This document shows positions 24,317-32,535 of a stretch of DNA of 62,900 bases, one piece after another. The notes under the pieces are model-generated. The model was given only the letters and a program-made list of their open reading frames with translations. It did not search any database and had not been told where the DNA came from. Position 1 is the stretch's first letter. Every line of letters starts with the position of its first letter. Source of the DNA: Phycisphaeraceae bacterium (GTDB taxonomy: Bacteria > Planctomycetota > Phycisphaerae > Phycisphaerales > Phycisphaeraceae); the NCBI GenBank assembly GCA_029260615.1, contig JAJDCX010000012.1, positions 1-62,900 of the forward strand. The letters are read 5' to 3'. The position numbers and the translations under genes are program-made.

Positions 24317-26055
24317 CCGGCCCCGGCCGCAAGCCGCGCCTCGGTGAGGCACTGATCGAGCAGGGGGCGCTGTCCACAGAACAGCTCGCCAGGGCTTTGG
24401 CTGCGCAGAAGAATACCGGTGCGATGCTGGGGGAGGTTCTGGTCGAGCAGGGGGTGGTGAACGGCGCGACCCTGATTAATGCGTTGGGGCGCTGCCAGGG
24501 GATTCCGGGTTGCGTGCTGCGCCACGGGCTGATTGACCCGGCGTTGCTCAAGGACCTCGGTGACGACGAGGCCCGTCGGTTGAAGGCGATCCCGATGTTC
24601 CGTGTGCATGACACGATGACCGTCGCGATGGCCGAGCCCCAGAACCTGCCTACGATCGACCGGCTGGGCAAGCTGACCAAGTGCAAGATACGCCCGGTTC
24701 TCGCGATGGAATCCAACATCGACGAGTTCATCAAGAAATATGCCGGCGGGGATGTGGATGTTGATGCGTTCCTGACTTCGCTGGTCGAGTCGGACGTCGA
24801 GGTGATCGAGCGAGAAACTGTTGACGAAGGCCCTGCGACAGACCTGGACCAGATGGTCGAGGGCAGCCCGATCATCAATCTGGTCAATGTGGCTCTGCTG
24901 ACAGCGATACGTGACAAGGCCAGTGATATTCACATCGAACCTGACAAGAAGGGGACGCGGATCAGGTACCGGATCGACGGGCTGTTGCGCGATTTGATGA
25001 AGCCCCCGCCTGGGATGCATGCGGCGATTGTTTCGCGTGTGAAGGTGATCGGGAAGATGGACATCGCGGAGAAGCGTTTGCCTCAGGAGGGGCGGGTGCG
25101 TCTGGTTGCCGAAGGGCGTGAGATCGACCTGCGTGTGTCCAGCATGCCGACGCTATTGGGTGAGAAGTTGGTCGTGCGGGTTTTAGATAAGGCGAACCTG
25201 CATGTGAAGATGGAAGACCTTGGGATACGCCACGACGGTCTTGTGGCGTTCAAGCGGATGCTGGATCAGCCCCACGGTTTGGTCCTGGTCACCGGGCCGA
25301 CCGGCAGCGGCAAGACGACGACGTTGTATTCGGCGTTGGATCTTTTGCGCAGCCCGGAGCTGAATATTGTTACGGTTGAAGACCCGGTTGAATATCAGAT
25401 GGACCTGGTCAACCAGATCCACGTCCAGGATTCTATCGGGCTGACTTTCGCCACGGCGTTGCGGAGCATCCTGCGTCAAGACCCGGACATCATCATGATC
25501 GGTGAGATCCGTGACGAGGTGACGGCCCGTGTTGCGGTGCAGGCGGCGTTGACCGGGCACCTGGTGCTGGCGACGTTGCACACCAACGACGCCCCCGGCG
25601 CGGTGGCACGGCTGTTGGATATGAACGTGGAGCCTTACCTTCTTTCCAGCGCGATCAACGGGGTGATAGCACAGCGACTTTGTCGGACGATCTGTTCGGG
25701 TTGCCGGACCAAGTATTACCCTGCCGAGCATGTGTTGGCAGATGCGGGCATAGATGAGTATGCCGGGCGTGCGTTTCAGAAGGGCGGGGGTTGTCAGCGG
25801 TGTCACAACAGCGGATTTTCGGGCCGGGTCGGCATCTACGAGGTGATGGAGGTCAGCCCGGAGCTTAGGCGTATGGTGCACCACGGTGCGGCGACACACG
25901 AGCTGAGGGATAAGATCCGTCAGCACGGCGGCTTGTCGCTGCGTGAAGAGGGTGTGGCGATCGCGCTGCAGAGCAAGAGCTCGCTGGAAGAGGTTTTAAG
26001 GGTGACGCAGAACGACCAGGAGGTTGTTGCGCAGGACGTTGCGGACGCGGCCTGA
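24313..26055 (+). CDS. gspE: GspE/PilB secretion ATPase
   Basis: The 580-residue ATPase has an N-terminal MshEN-type domain (about 1-150), a linker and the hexameric ATPase core. Walker A is [10 protein letters not shown] (about 329-338). An Asp box, Walker B (DIIMIGEIRD) and a His box follow. A cysteine-rich insertion (CRTICSGC and CQRCHNSG) is the zinc-binding domain of GspE/PilB enzymes. It powers pseudopilus or pilus extension from the cytoplasmic face of the inner membrane. Translation starts at TTG 24313, overlapping the STAS stop codon, which implies coupling. Confidence 0.95.
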   Translation: MTGPGRKPRLGEALIEQGALSTEQLARALAAQKNTGAMLGEVLVEQGVVNGATLINALGRCQGIPGCVLRHGLIDPALLKDLGDDEARRLKAIPMFRVHDTMTVAMAEPQNLPTIDRLGKLTKCKIRPVLAMESNIDEFIKKYAGGDVDVDAFLTSLVESDVEVIERETVDEGPATDLDQMVEGSPIINLVNVALLTAIRDKASDIHIEPDKKGTRIRYRIDGLLRDLMKPPPGMHAAIVSRVKVIGKMDIAEKRLPQEGRVRLVAEGREIDLRVSSMPTLLGEKLVVRVLDKANLHVKMEDLGIRHDGLVAFKRMLDQPHGLVLVTGPTGSGKTTTLYSALDLLRSPELNIVTVEDPVEYQMDLVNQIHVQDSIGLTFATALRSILRQDPDIIMIGEIRDEVTARVAVQAALTGHLVLATLHTNDAPGAVARLLDMNVEPYLLSSAINGVIAQRLCRTICSGCRTKYYPAEHVLADAGIDEYAGRAFQKGGGCQRCHNSGFSGRVGIYEVMEVSPELRRMVHHGAATHELRDKIRQHGGLSLREEGVAIALQSKSSLEEVLRVTQNDQEVVAQDVADAA

Positions 26056-26091
26056 TGTTAGTGGGTTTATTTATACGGTTTGGTTGTACGA

Positions 26092-27324
26092 ATGAAACTT
26101 GCATACGAAGGATATGACAGCAGCGGGAAGGTGGTCAGTGACACCATCGATGCGCCCAACGCCGCGGAAGCGGGGGTGATGTTGCGTGGGCGTGGTATGT
26201 TTGTGACATCGATCAACGCCGCGTCGGAGGGCCAAGCCCAGCCGACCAAGACTGGTAGCCGGATGAAGTCGCGCGGCGGGTCGGGGATCAAGGGCCTGAC
26301 CCTGTTTACACGTCAGCTCCAAGTGATGATTACCACCGGTACGCCGATCCTTCAGGCGCTGTCAGCCCTGCAACGTCAGACGGACAACGCCGCGTGGAGC
26401 GACACGATCGCGCGCTTGGAGGCCCGTGTTGAGGAGGGTTTGTCGCTTTCCGATGCGATGAAAGACCACCCCGATCGGTTTGACGCGATCTACTGCAACC
26501 TGGTCCATGCCGGGGAAACTTCCGGGAAGCTGCCGTTGATGCTTGAACGGTTGGCGACCCTGACCCGCAAGCAGTTGCAGACACGAAACACGATAGTCGG
26601 GGCACTGGTTTACCCGAGCCTGCTCATCGTGCTGGCGGTCGGCGTGTTGTCGTTGATGCTGACGATGGTGCTACCGAGGTTCGGTGAATTGTTTGTCACG
26701 TTGGACCTGCCGTTGCCTCCGACGACTAAGGCGTTGATGTTTTTAAGCGGTGTTCTAACCAGCTATTGGTGGGTGATTGTCCTGGCGATGGCGGTGGTTG
26801 GATTCGGCTCGCGGTATTGGTTGAAAACCGAACACGGTAAGCAGTCGGTGTTTACGGCGATGCTCCGGCTACCGATGTTGGGGAAGGTGACTCGGAGCTT
26901 TGCGACGGCGCGGATCGCCCGGCTGCTTGGGGTATTGATGGATAGCCATCTGCCGCTATTGGATGTGCTGGACCTGATCCGTGGGGGCACGGTGAATATT
27001 CATTACAGCCGACTGCTGGACGAGGCCAAGGAGGCTGTGACCCGTGGCGAGCCGATCAGCACGGCGTTTACGGGATCGGACCTGATTACCCCGTCGGTGA
27101 GTGAGGCGATACGAAGCGGTGAAGCGAGCGGTAAAGTGGCGTCCTCTTTGTTGGTCATGTCTGATATGCTCGATGAAGAGAACGAGGTGTTGGTGAAGTC
27201 TCTCACGGGTGTGCTTGAGCCGCTGATCCTGCTGGCGATGGGTGTGCTGGTGGGGTTCATGGCGTTGAGTATTTTCCTGCCGCTCTTTGACCTGACAGCG
27301 ATGTCTGCGGGAGGCCCCCAATGA
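26092..27324 (+). CDS. gspF: GspF/PilC inner-membrane platform protein
   Basis: This 410-residue protein has two cytoplasmic T2SF domains and three membrane segments (near residues 165-195, 222-245 and at the C-terminus). Typical motifs are FTRQLQVMITTGTPILQAL in domain 1 and RIARLLGVLMDSHLPLLDVL in domain 2. It forms the platform that couples the ATPase to pilin assembly. ATG 26092 was chosen over an in-frame TTG 12 bp upstream because MKLAYEGYDSSG matches the family start. Its stop codon overlaps the next start (ATGA). Confidence 0.94.
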   Translation: MKLAYEGYDSSGKVVSDTIDAPNAAEAGVMLRGRGMFVTSINAASEGQAQPTKTGSRMKSRGGSGIKGLTLFTRQLQVMITTGTPILQALSALQRQTDNAAWSDTIARLEARVEEGLSLSDAMKDHPDRFDAIYCNLVHAGETSGKLPLMLERLATLTRKQLQTRNTIVGALVYPSLLIVLAVGVLSLMLTMVLPRFGELFVTLDLPLPPTTKALMFLSGVLTSYWWVIVLAMAVVGFGSRYWLKTEHGKQSVFTAMLRLPMLGKVTRSFATARIARLLGVLMDSHLPLLDVLDLIRGGTVNIHYSRLLDEAKEAVTRGEPISTAFTGSDLITPSVSEAIRSGEASGKVASSLLVMSDMLDEENEVLVKSLTGVLEPLILLAMGVLVGFMALSIFLPLFDLTAMSAGGPQ

Positions 27325-28376
27325 CCTACTTGCCTTCCTTTGGACGTACTGCGATCGGAGTGGATATTGGTAGCCGAGTCATCAAGGCGGTGCAGTTGGG
27401 GGGCGCGCGTGGCCGTCGCAAGGTCATCGCCTCGGCGAGTATCACCCGCAGCAAGCCGGGCTCCCCGATCGATCACGAGGAGGTCCAACGGCTGTCGCGT
27501 GTGCTATCGCAGCAGGGGTTTGCCGGCCGTCGGGTTGTGTTGGCGGCGCCAAGCGACATGATGATGTCTGCGGTTTTGGATATGCCGCCTCGTGAGTCCG
27601 GTGCACCATACGATGTGATTGCACAGCAGGAGTTTGCGCGTCTTCAGAGTCAGGTGCCGGGGAAGTTTGAGGTCGCGTGGTGGGATATCCCCCAGCCGAC
27701 TCGTGCGTCGTCGGTGACGGTCATGACGGTCGGGTGCGCACACGCCGACACGGACCCGATGCTGGATGTATTCGCGGGGAGTGGATTCGATGTCGCGGCG
27801 ATGGATTCAGGGTTGTGTGCCGCGGTGCGGGCGTGTGACGAGCAGCTTGAGTCGGCCCAGCGGATATCGGCGGTTTTAGATCTTGGATGGGATTCTGCCA
27901 GGCTTGCGCTGGTGCATGAGTCGGTGGTGGTGTTCGACCGGACGTTCGTCGGTTCGGGGATGGCTGGGCTTCACAGCCGGGTCTGCGATGCTTTGTCCAT
28001 AGAGGCAGAGGAAGCGGATTGCCTGATTCAGAGCATCGGTTTGGTGTCTGGGGACGCCGAGCATGATGAAGAAGATGCCCGGGCACGGGCGGTTGCGCCG
28101 TTGCTTAGGCCGATCTTCGGCGCGTTCCTCGATGAGATTGCAAGGGAACTGGAGGCGTCATTCGAGTACGCGTCGCATCAATACCCCGACGCCGAACCGC
28201 ATCGGTTGGTTCTAGTCGGCGGAGGGGGCGCGGTTCGGGGCGTCGCCCAGCGGTTAGACGGGATGTTGACGCCGGAGGTCTTGTCCGCCAACGCGGGTGG
28301 GTGGGGGGATACGAGCGGGGCGGCTGCAATGATGGCGACTGCTTTGGGTTTGGCGGGCTATTACGATCAGGGATAA
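27321..28376 (+). CDS. pilM: PilM-like actin-fold assembly protein
   Basis: The 351-residue protein begins GRTAIGVDIGSRVIKAVQL, the actin-like ATPase phosphate loop of PilM and of the cytoplasmic half of GspL. Further motifs are AVLDLGWDSARLAL and LVGGGGAVRG near the end. It should bind the N-terminal tail of the PilN-like protein encoded next and link the platform to the periplasmic parts. It overlaps gspF by 4 bp and is followed after 4 bp by pilN. Confidence 0.9.
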   Translation: MTYLPSFGRTAIGVDIGSRVIKAVQLGGARGRRKVIASASITRSKPGSPIDHEEVQRLSRVLSQQGFAGRRVVLAAPSDMMMSAVLDMPPRESGAPYDVIAQQEFARLQSQVPGKFEVAWWDIPQPTRASSVTVMTVGCAHADTDPMLDVFAGSGFDVAAMDSGLCAAVRACDEQLESAQRISAVLDLGWDSARLALVHESVVVFDRTFVGSGMAGLHSRVCDALSIEAEEADCLIQSIGLVSGDAEHDEEDARARAVAPLLRPIFGAFLDEIARELEASFEYASHQYPDAEPHRLVLVGGGGAVRGVAQRLDGMLTPEVLSANAGGWGDTSGAAAMMATALGLAGYYDQG

Positions 28377-28380
28377 ATCA

Positions 28381-28986
28381 ATGGATCGGATCAATCTCAT
28401 CCCGGAACGACGGCAGCTTGCCAGGCAGCGGGGCGGCAGGTATCGAGCCTGGGTTGTTTCCACCCTGGGTTACTCGGCCCTGGTGGTGGCGGTGTGCGTT
28501 GTCTACCGGGGTCTGGGTGTAAACGCTGGTGCCGCGGAACCAACGGAAGAACTAGCGGGACTCGATGCGGAGTTGCTCCAGATTCAAGAGCAGCAAGGTG
28601 AACTGAGACCCGGACTGACGGAGCAGAGGCTGGTCCTGGCGGCCGGCCGATCGATCACCGATCAGCCCGACTGGAGCAGCCTGCTTGTGTACCTCGCTGA
28701 TGAAGTTCTAGGTGACACTGTGGTGCTTAGCGGTTGCTCACTCGCCCCGGAACAGGATGGGCTTGATGTGCAACAACTCCGTGAGGCATCCGTGGTGGTT
28801 AAGCTCACCGGATACGCCAAGACCACGCCCGAGGTGTCGCAGTTTGTCCTACGCCTTGAGGAGTCGGGGTTGTTTGACCGTGTCTCTCTGACACGCACGA
28901 ATCGCGAACCATTCCTCAACGGCCAGGCCATCGCATTTGAAGCCCGCTGCCTGATGGATAGATCGGGAGGAGGCCATCATGAATAA
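28381..28986 (+). CDS. pilN: PilN-like protein
   Basis: The 201-residue protein starts MDRINLIPERRQ; the short INLIP tail is the PilM-binding motif of PilN. One transmembrane helix (about 22-42) is followed by a coiled-coil stretch and a ferredoxin-like periplasmic domain. It connects PilM to PilO in the inner-membrane alignment complex. It overlaps the next gene by 8 bp. Sequence similarity beyond the N-terminus is low, as is usual in this family. Confidence 0.85.
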   Translation: MDRINLIPERRQLARQRGGRYRAWVVSTLGYSALVVAVCVVYRGLGVNAGAAEPTEELAGLDAELLQIQEQQGELRPGLTEQRLVLAAGRSITDQPDWSSLLVYLADEVLGDTVVLSGCSLAPEQDGLDVQQLREASVVVKLTGYAKTTPEVSQFVLRLEESGLFDRVSLTRTNREPFLNGQAIAFEARCLMDRSGGGHHE

Positions 28987-29551
28987 TCTGACGGCTTCAA
29001 TCAAACGCTGGTGGCGGATCGATGCGGGCGGGGTTGGGGTTTGCCTGGTTGTTACGGCCTTGTCGTATCTGTCACTGGTCCGCCCGGTGTCACAGATGCA
29101 AGATGAGTCCGACCGACTGGTGCCTTTGCTAACCCACAAAGAGCAAGAGGTGCGAGCCGCTCGGGCTTCGTTGGCTCAGTTGCGGACGGATTTGGATGAG
29201 ACGGAGATGGCTTTGGAGGGCCAGCCGCTTCGGCTAGAGTCTCAGGGGCAGGTGAACACCCGACTTGCACGCCTGGCAGACCTGGCGTTGGCGTCGGGGT
29301 TGGAGATTCACCAGATGCTGCCTGACAATGCCCGCACCGGGGAGCGATACAACATCGTCCCGATCAAGCTTTCGGGGTCAGGCGATTACCGCAAGGTGAC
29401 GGGGTTCATGCGGGATATCCACGGGGGCTTTGCGGACATCGCCGTGGTGGAGTTTGATTTATCTTCCAACGGTGGCGGGCAGGGCCAGGCACGATTTGAT
29501 GTCGGGCTGGTCTGGTACACCATGCCCTCGCTGGGATTAGTGGAAAATTAA
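28979..29551 (+). CDS. pilO: PilO-like protein
   Basis: The 190-residue protein has a short cytoplasmic start, one membrane helix (about 18-38), a coiled coil (about 45-85, many Glu, Arg and Leu) and a compact C-terminal domain. This is the PilO/GspM layout. It would pair with the PilN-like protein in the periplasm. The assignment comes from topology and position after pilM-pilN. Confidence 0.78.
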   Translation: MNNLTASIKRWWRIDAGGVGVCLVVTALSYLSLVRPVSQMQDESDRLVPLLTHKEQEVRAARASLAQLRTDLDETEMALEGQPLRLESQGQVNTRLARLADLALASGLEIHQMLPDNARTGERYNIVPIKLSGSGDYRKVTGFMRDIHGGFADIAVVEFDLSSNGGGQGQARFDVGLVWYTMPSLGLVEN

Positions 29552-29598
29552 TCCATTATGGGCTTGACCGGGTCGATGTTATATCGTTGGCTTGGTGT

Positions 29599-30171
29599 AT
29601 GAAGACCTCCAGGGAAAGAAACATCCTCATCGCGGTATTGAGTGTTGCCGGTCTGGGGCTGGGTATCGACCGATTTGTTATCGGCTCGGAGGTGACTGGC
29701 CCGTCACAGTCGTCAGCAAGTGTGATCGGTGAGCTCGATGCAGAGTCCGCCGGGTGGCTGGCTGTGCCTGATACTGAATCCATCAAATCTACCGGTGCGG
29801 ATGAAGCCCCCGGGGTGTCGTTCGCCGAGCGTCTGCGTCTGATCGCTGATTCATCTGCTGGTACAGACCCCGGGCAGTCCCGCGATGCGTTTGCGCCAGG
29901 CCCCGGCTGGGAAGTGACTGATATAGAGGTCGGGGGTGTGCCCGATAACCAGGCCCGTCAGATTGCCGAAGACTTTCGGAGCAAGCATTTGCTTGAGGCG
30001 GTGCTGGTGTCCGGCGACAAGCGGTACGCTGTGATCGGGGGGCAGACGCTCTTTATTGGCCAGAAGCTCGACGGGTACCGACTCCAAGCGGTTTTGGAGC
30101 GGTCTGCGGTGTTTGAGGGGCGGGGTATCCGGGTAGAGTTGCGGATCAAGACGGATTTCCCGTCGTCCTAA
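29599..30171 (+). CDS. PilP/GspC-like periplasmic connector
   Basis: The 190-residue protein has one N-terminal membrane helix, a low-complexity linker, then a small beta domain with VIGGQTLFIGQKLDGYRLQAV, which resembles the homology region of GspC/PilP. That domain usually touches the secretin. ATG 29599 is preferred to TTG 29587. It ends the pilM-N-O-P-like block and is followed by a terminator-like hairpin. No secretin gene is in the window, so its partner must be encoded elsewhere. Confidence 0.7.
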   Translation: MKTSRERNILIAVLSVAGLGLGIDRFVIGSEVTGPSQSSASVIGELDAESAGWLAVPDTESIKSTGADEAPGVSFAERLRLIADSSAGTDPGQSRDAFAPGPGWEVTDIEVGGVPDNQARQIAEDFRSKHLLEAVLVSGDKRYAVIGGQTLFIGQKLDGYRLQAVLERSAVFEGRGIRVELRIKTDFPSS

Positions 30172-30210
30172 TCGGCATATCTTCCACAAATACACATCGT
30201 TATTTTATAA

Positions 30211-30240
30211 CGGCATCGGCCCTTAGGCCGGTGCGTTTTT
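30211..30240 (+). terminator. Terminator/attenuator between the assembly genes and the pseudopilin genes
   Basis: A 9-bp stem with one G-T pair (GCATCGGCC with GGCCGGTGC) and a CTTA loop is followed by TTTTT. It lies 40 bp after the PilP-like gene and 75 bp before the first GspG-like gene. It would lower or separate expression of the pseudopilin block from the assembly block. Confidence 0.7.
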
Positions 30241-30314
30241 GTGTCGATGGATGGATATAGCACAGGCCCGGCCGAGGTGCCGGATGAACCATATTCTGTC
30301 CAGGAGACACCGCA

Positions 30315-30812
30315 ATGCAAGCCGTACGTAATACCGAACGCCGTTTCGCCGGGGGCTTCAGCCTAATCGAATTGGTCATCGTCGTCGTGATCATCGGGAT
30401 CATCGGCGCCATCGCTGTCCCACGCATGAGTCGTGGTGCCAAGGGTGCGTCTGATTCGGCGCTTACCGCCAACCTGACCGTCCTGCGTAATGCGATAGAC
30501 CTCTACTCGACCGAGCATGGTGGGTCATATCCGACTATTGGGAATATGCCCAACGCACTGCTGCTGTATACCGACTCCGTCGGCACGACCCCTGGGGCCA
30601 AGTCCACGAGTAACATCTACGGGCCTTACATCCGCGCGATTCCCAACCTCCCCGTCGGGCTCAATAAGGGCAAGAACGGCTTTGTAGGGACAGGCGTATT
30701 GGGTGCAGACGCCACGGCAGGGTGGTACTACACCGCCCTTACCGGTGCGATTCAGGCCAACGTTGCCGCCGGTGAAAAGGACGAGTCTGGGACCGATTAC
30801 AACGCCTATTGA
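30315..30812 (+). CDS. GspG-like major pseudopilin, paralog 1
   Basis: The 165-residue protein has a 15-residue leader and the signature GFSLIELVIVVVIIGIIGAI with the +5 Glu. The C-terminal domain is of the short GspG type (LYSTEHGGSYP; GPYIRAIPNLPVGLNKGKNG). GspG-type pseudopilins polymerise into the periplasmic pseudopilus. AGGAG precedes the ATG by 8 bp. It is the first of three tandem paralogs whose helix is identical for 25 residues although their codons differ. Confidence 0.9.
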   Translation: MQAVRNTERRFAGGFSLIELVIVVVIIGIIGAIAVPRMSRGAKGASDSALTANLTVLRNAIDLYSTEHGGSYPTIGNMPNALLLYTDSVGTTPGAKSTSNIYGPYIRAIPNLPVGLNKGKNGFVGTGVLGADATAGWYYTALTGAIQANVAAGEKDESGTDYNAY

Positions 30813-30867
30813 TAGCGGGGCGGAGGGTGTTAAGCCGTTAGTGCCCGGGCTATCGTAAGGCGCAGAA

Positions 30868-31383
30868 TTGATCAAGGTTATGAATCAGATTTCCCACAGA
30901 ATGGATGCTCGTGGCGGCTTAGGTTTTAGCCTGATCGAGTTGGTGATCGTTGTGGTCATCATCGGGATCATCGGTGCGATCGCCGTCCCGAGGATGAGCC
31001 GGGGGGCCAAGGGGGCGTCTGATTCTGCTTTGACGGGTGACCTGAGGGTGATGCGAGACGCACTGGAATTGTTCGCCGTTGAACACGGCGGCCTCTACCC
31101 GGAAGGTCCAGACCTGGATGTGTCTTTGACAGAGTACTCTGGCGAGCGGACCGATGAGCTGAACCCTACCAAGACAGCGACCCATATTTACGGCCCGTAT
31201 TTGCGTGCGATCCCTAAACTCCCGGTCGGTGTCAACAAAGGCAGGTTCAGTTTCACGCCAGCGATTCCAGGAGCGACCGTGGGCAACTTTGGCTGGTACT
31301 ACAATCAGACGACCGGGCAGGTTCTAGCCAACTGTGCCGACGCCGAGACCGATGAAGCGGGTGTGCCTTACAACACCTACTGA
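30868..31383 (+). CDS. GspG-like pseudopilin, paralog 2
   Basis: The 171-residue protein repeats the layout of paralog 1: leader, GFSLIELVIVVVIIGIIGAI, then LFAVEHGGLYP and GPYLRAIPKLPVGVNKGRF. The start could be TTG 30868 (AAGG 8 bp upstream) or ATG 30880; either gives a leader of acceptable length. It is 55 bp after paralog 1. Three copies of one subunit type suggest a mixed pseudopilus or different substrates. Confidence 0.9.
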   Translation: MIKVMNQISHRMDARGGLGFSLIELVIVVVIIGIIGAIAVPRMSRGAKGASDSALTGDLRVMRDALELFAVEHGGLYPEGPDLDVSLTEYSGERTDELNPTKTATHIYGPYLRAIPKLPVGVNKGRFSFTPAIPGATVGNFGWYYNQTTGQVLANCADAETDEAGVPYNTY

Positions 31384-31431
31384 CGCACCTGGCCGCCGCA
31401 GCGGGGTTAACGTCACCCAGACAGATAGACA

Positions 31432-31464
31432 CCGCCCGGCAGGCTGACCTAGCACGCCGGGCGG
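31432..31464 (+). other. Strong stem-loop between pseudopilin paralogs 2 and 3
   Basis: CCGCCCGGC (31432-31440) pairs perfectly with GCCGGGCGG (31456-31464) across a 15-nt loop. The run after it (ATTCTCGTTT) is a poor U-tract, so it is more likely an mRNA processing or stability hairpin than a full terminator. Confidence 0.5.
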
Positions 31465-31507
31465 ATTCTCGTTTAAGTAGGCTCATGACAGGACGAAATA
31501 CCGAACC

Positions 31508-32035
31508 ATGGAACACGCCGCCGCACACAACCCAAAGATGACACACGGGTTCAGCTTAATCGAGCTGGTGATCGTGGTGGTCATTATCGGGATCATCGGT
31601 GCGATTGCGGTCCCAAGGATGAGCCGGGGCAGTGAGGGCGCGTCGGTGTCGGCGTTGATCGGCGACCTGAAGGTGCTGAACAATGCGACGGACCTCTACG
31701 CCGCAGAGCATGGCGGAGATTATCCCAGTGGGCCAAGAGTCGCCGCGCAACTGACCGGGAAAACCAATGCCTTGGGGAATACCCCGACCGGGGCGGTGGG
31801 GGAGATTGTGTACGGCCCCTACATCCGAACGGTCCCGGCATTGCCCGTGGGTGAGAAGAAAGGCAACACCGGTATCGCCACCGCAGACGGCGCGGGGGTC
31901 GGGTGGATCTATACACCGGCGAGGGGGCTTATCCGGCCAAACCTTACCAAGCTAGGTGGAACGATTGACGAGCTGTTGGTGACCAAAGTGATCAACGCCA
32001 GCAGCTTTATACGAAATGACCTGGTCAAGCCATAG
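31508..32035 (+). CDS. GspG-like pseudopilin, paralog 3
   Basis: The 175-residue protein has a short leader, GFSLIELVIVVVIIGIIGAI, and a GspG-type domain (LYAAEHGGDYPSG; GPYIRTVPALPVGEKKGN). Compared with paralogs 1 and 2 it has S-E in place of A-K after MSRG and a longer, more hydrophobic C-terminal tail. It is followed after 2 bp by the GspH-like gene, so translation of these is probably linked. Confidence 0.9.
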   Translation: MEHAAAHNPKMTHGFSLIELVIVVVIIGIIGAIAVPRMSRGSEGASVSALIGDLKVLNNATDLYAAEHGGDYPSGPRVAAQLTGKTNALGNTPTGAVGEIVYGPYIRTVPALPVGEKKGNTGIATADGAGVGWIYTPARGLIRPNLTKLGGTIDELLVTKVINASSFIRNDLVKP

Positions 32036-32037
32036 CC

Positions 32038-32535
32038 ATGCACACAACCCCGTACAGCACGATCCGGGATCACGGCCAGCCGGCTTTGCGCGGTTTTTCT
32101 TTGATCGAACTGGTGCTGGTCCTGACGATCATTTCGGTCCTCTCGGCGATCGCGGTGCCAAGGTACGCTAACTCACTGGCCCGGTACCGAGTTGACGCCG
32201 CGGCTCGCCGGGTTGTGGCTGACCTCGCTTATGCCCGCCAGCTCGCACGATCCACCAGCGCCAGCATCTCCGTTCGGATACGCCCAACGGTCGATGTCGT
32301 TAAGCTGCTTAACGTGCAGGACCCGGACGACCCAACTAACGCCAATACTCGAACTGTATTAAGTGCCGCGCCGTACCACGCGGATGTGATCTCGTCGGAC
32401 TTTGGGGGTGACGCGCTGATCATCTTCGATGGCTACGGCGATCCGGACTCCGGCGGCTCGGCCGTCCTGACCGTCGGCACGGAGAGTCGGACGATCGTGC
32501 TCGACCCAGACACCGGGAAGGCGGTGGTGCAATGA
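32038..32535 (+). CDS. GspH/FimT-like minor pseudopilin
   Basis: The 165-residue protein has a 21-residue leader and GFSLIELVLVLTIISVLSAI, followed by VPRYANSLARYRVDAAARRV and a beta-rich C-terminal domain, as in GspH/FimT. It is probably a tip or priming subunit. Its stop codon overlaps the next start codon (ATGA at 32532-32535). Confidence 0.85.
   Translation: MHTTPYSTIRDHGQPALRGFSLIELVLVLTIISVLSAIAVPRYANSLARYRVDAAARRVVADLAYARQLARSTSASISVRIRPTVDVVKLLNVQDPDDPTNANTRTVLSAAPYHADVISSDFGGDALIIFDGYGDPDSGGSAVLTVGTESRTIVLDPDTGKAVVQ

Noticed and set aside
23944..25020. A 358-codon open frame antisense to the STAS and gspE genes
   Set aside because: No family motif and no ribosome-binding site; the sense genes are certain.
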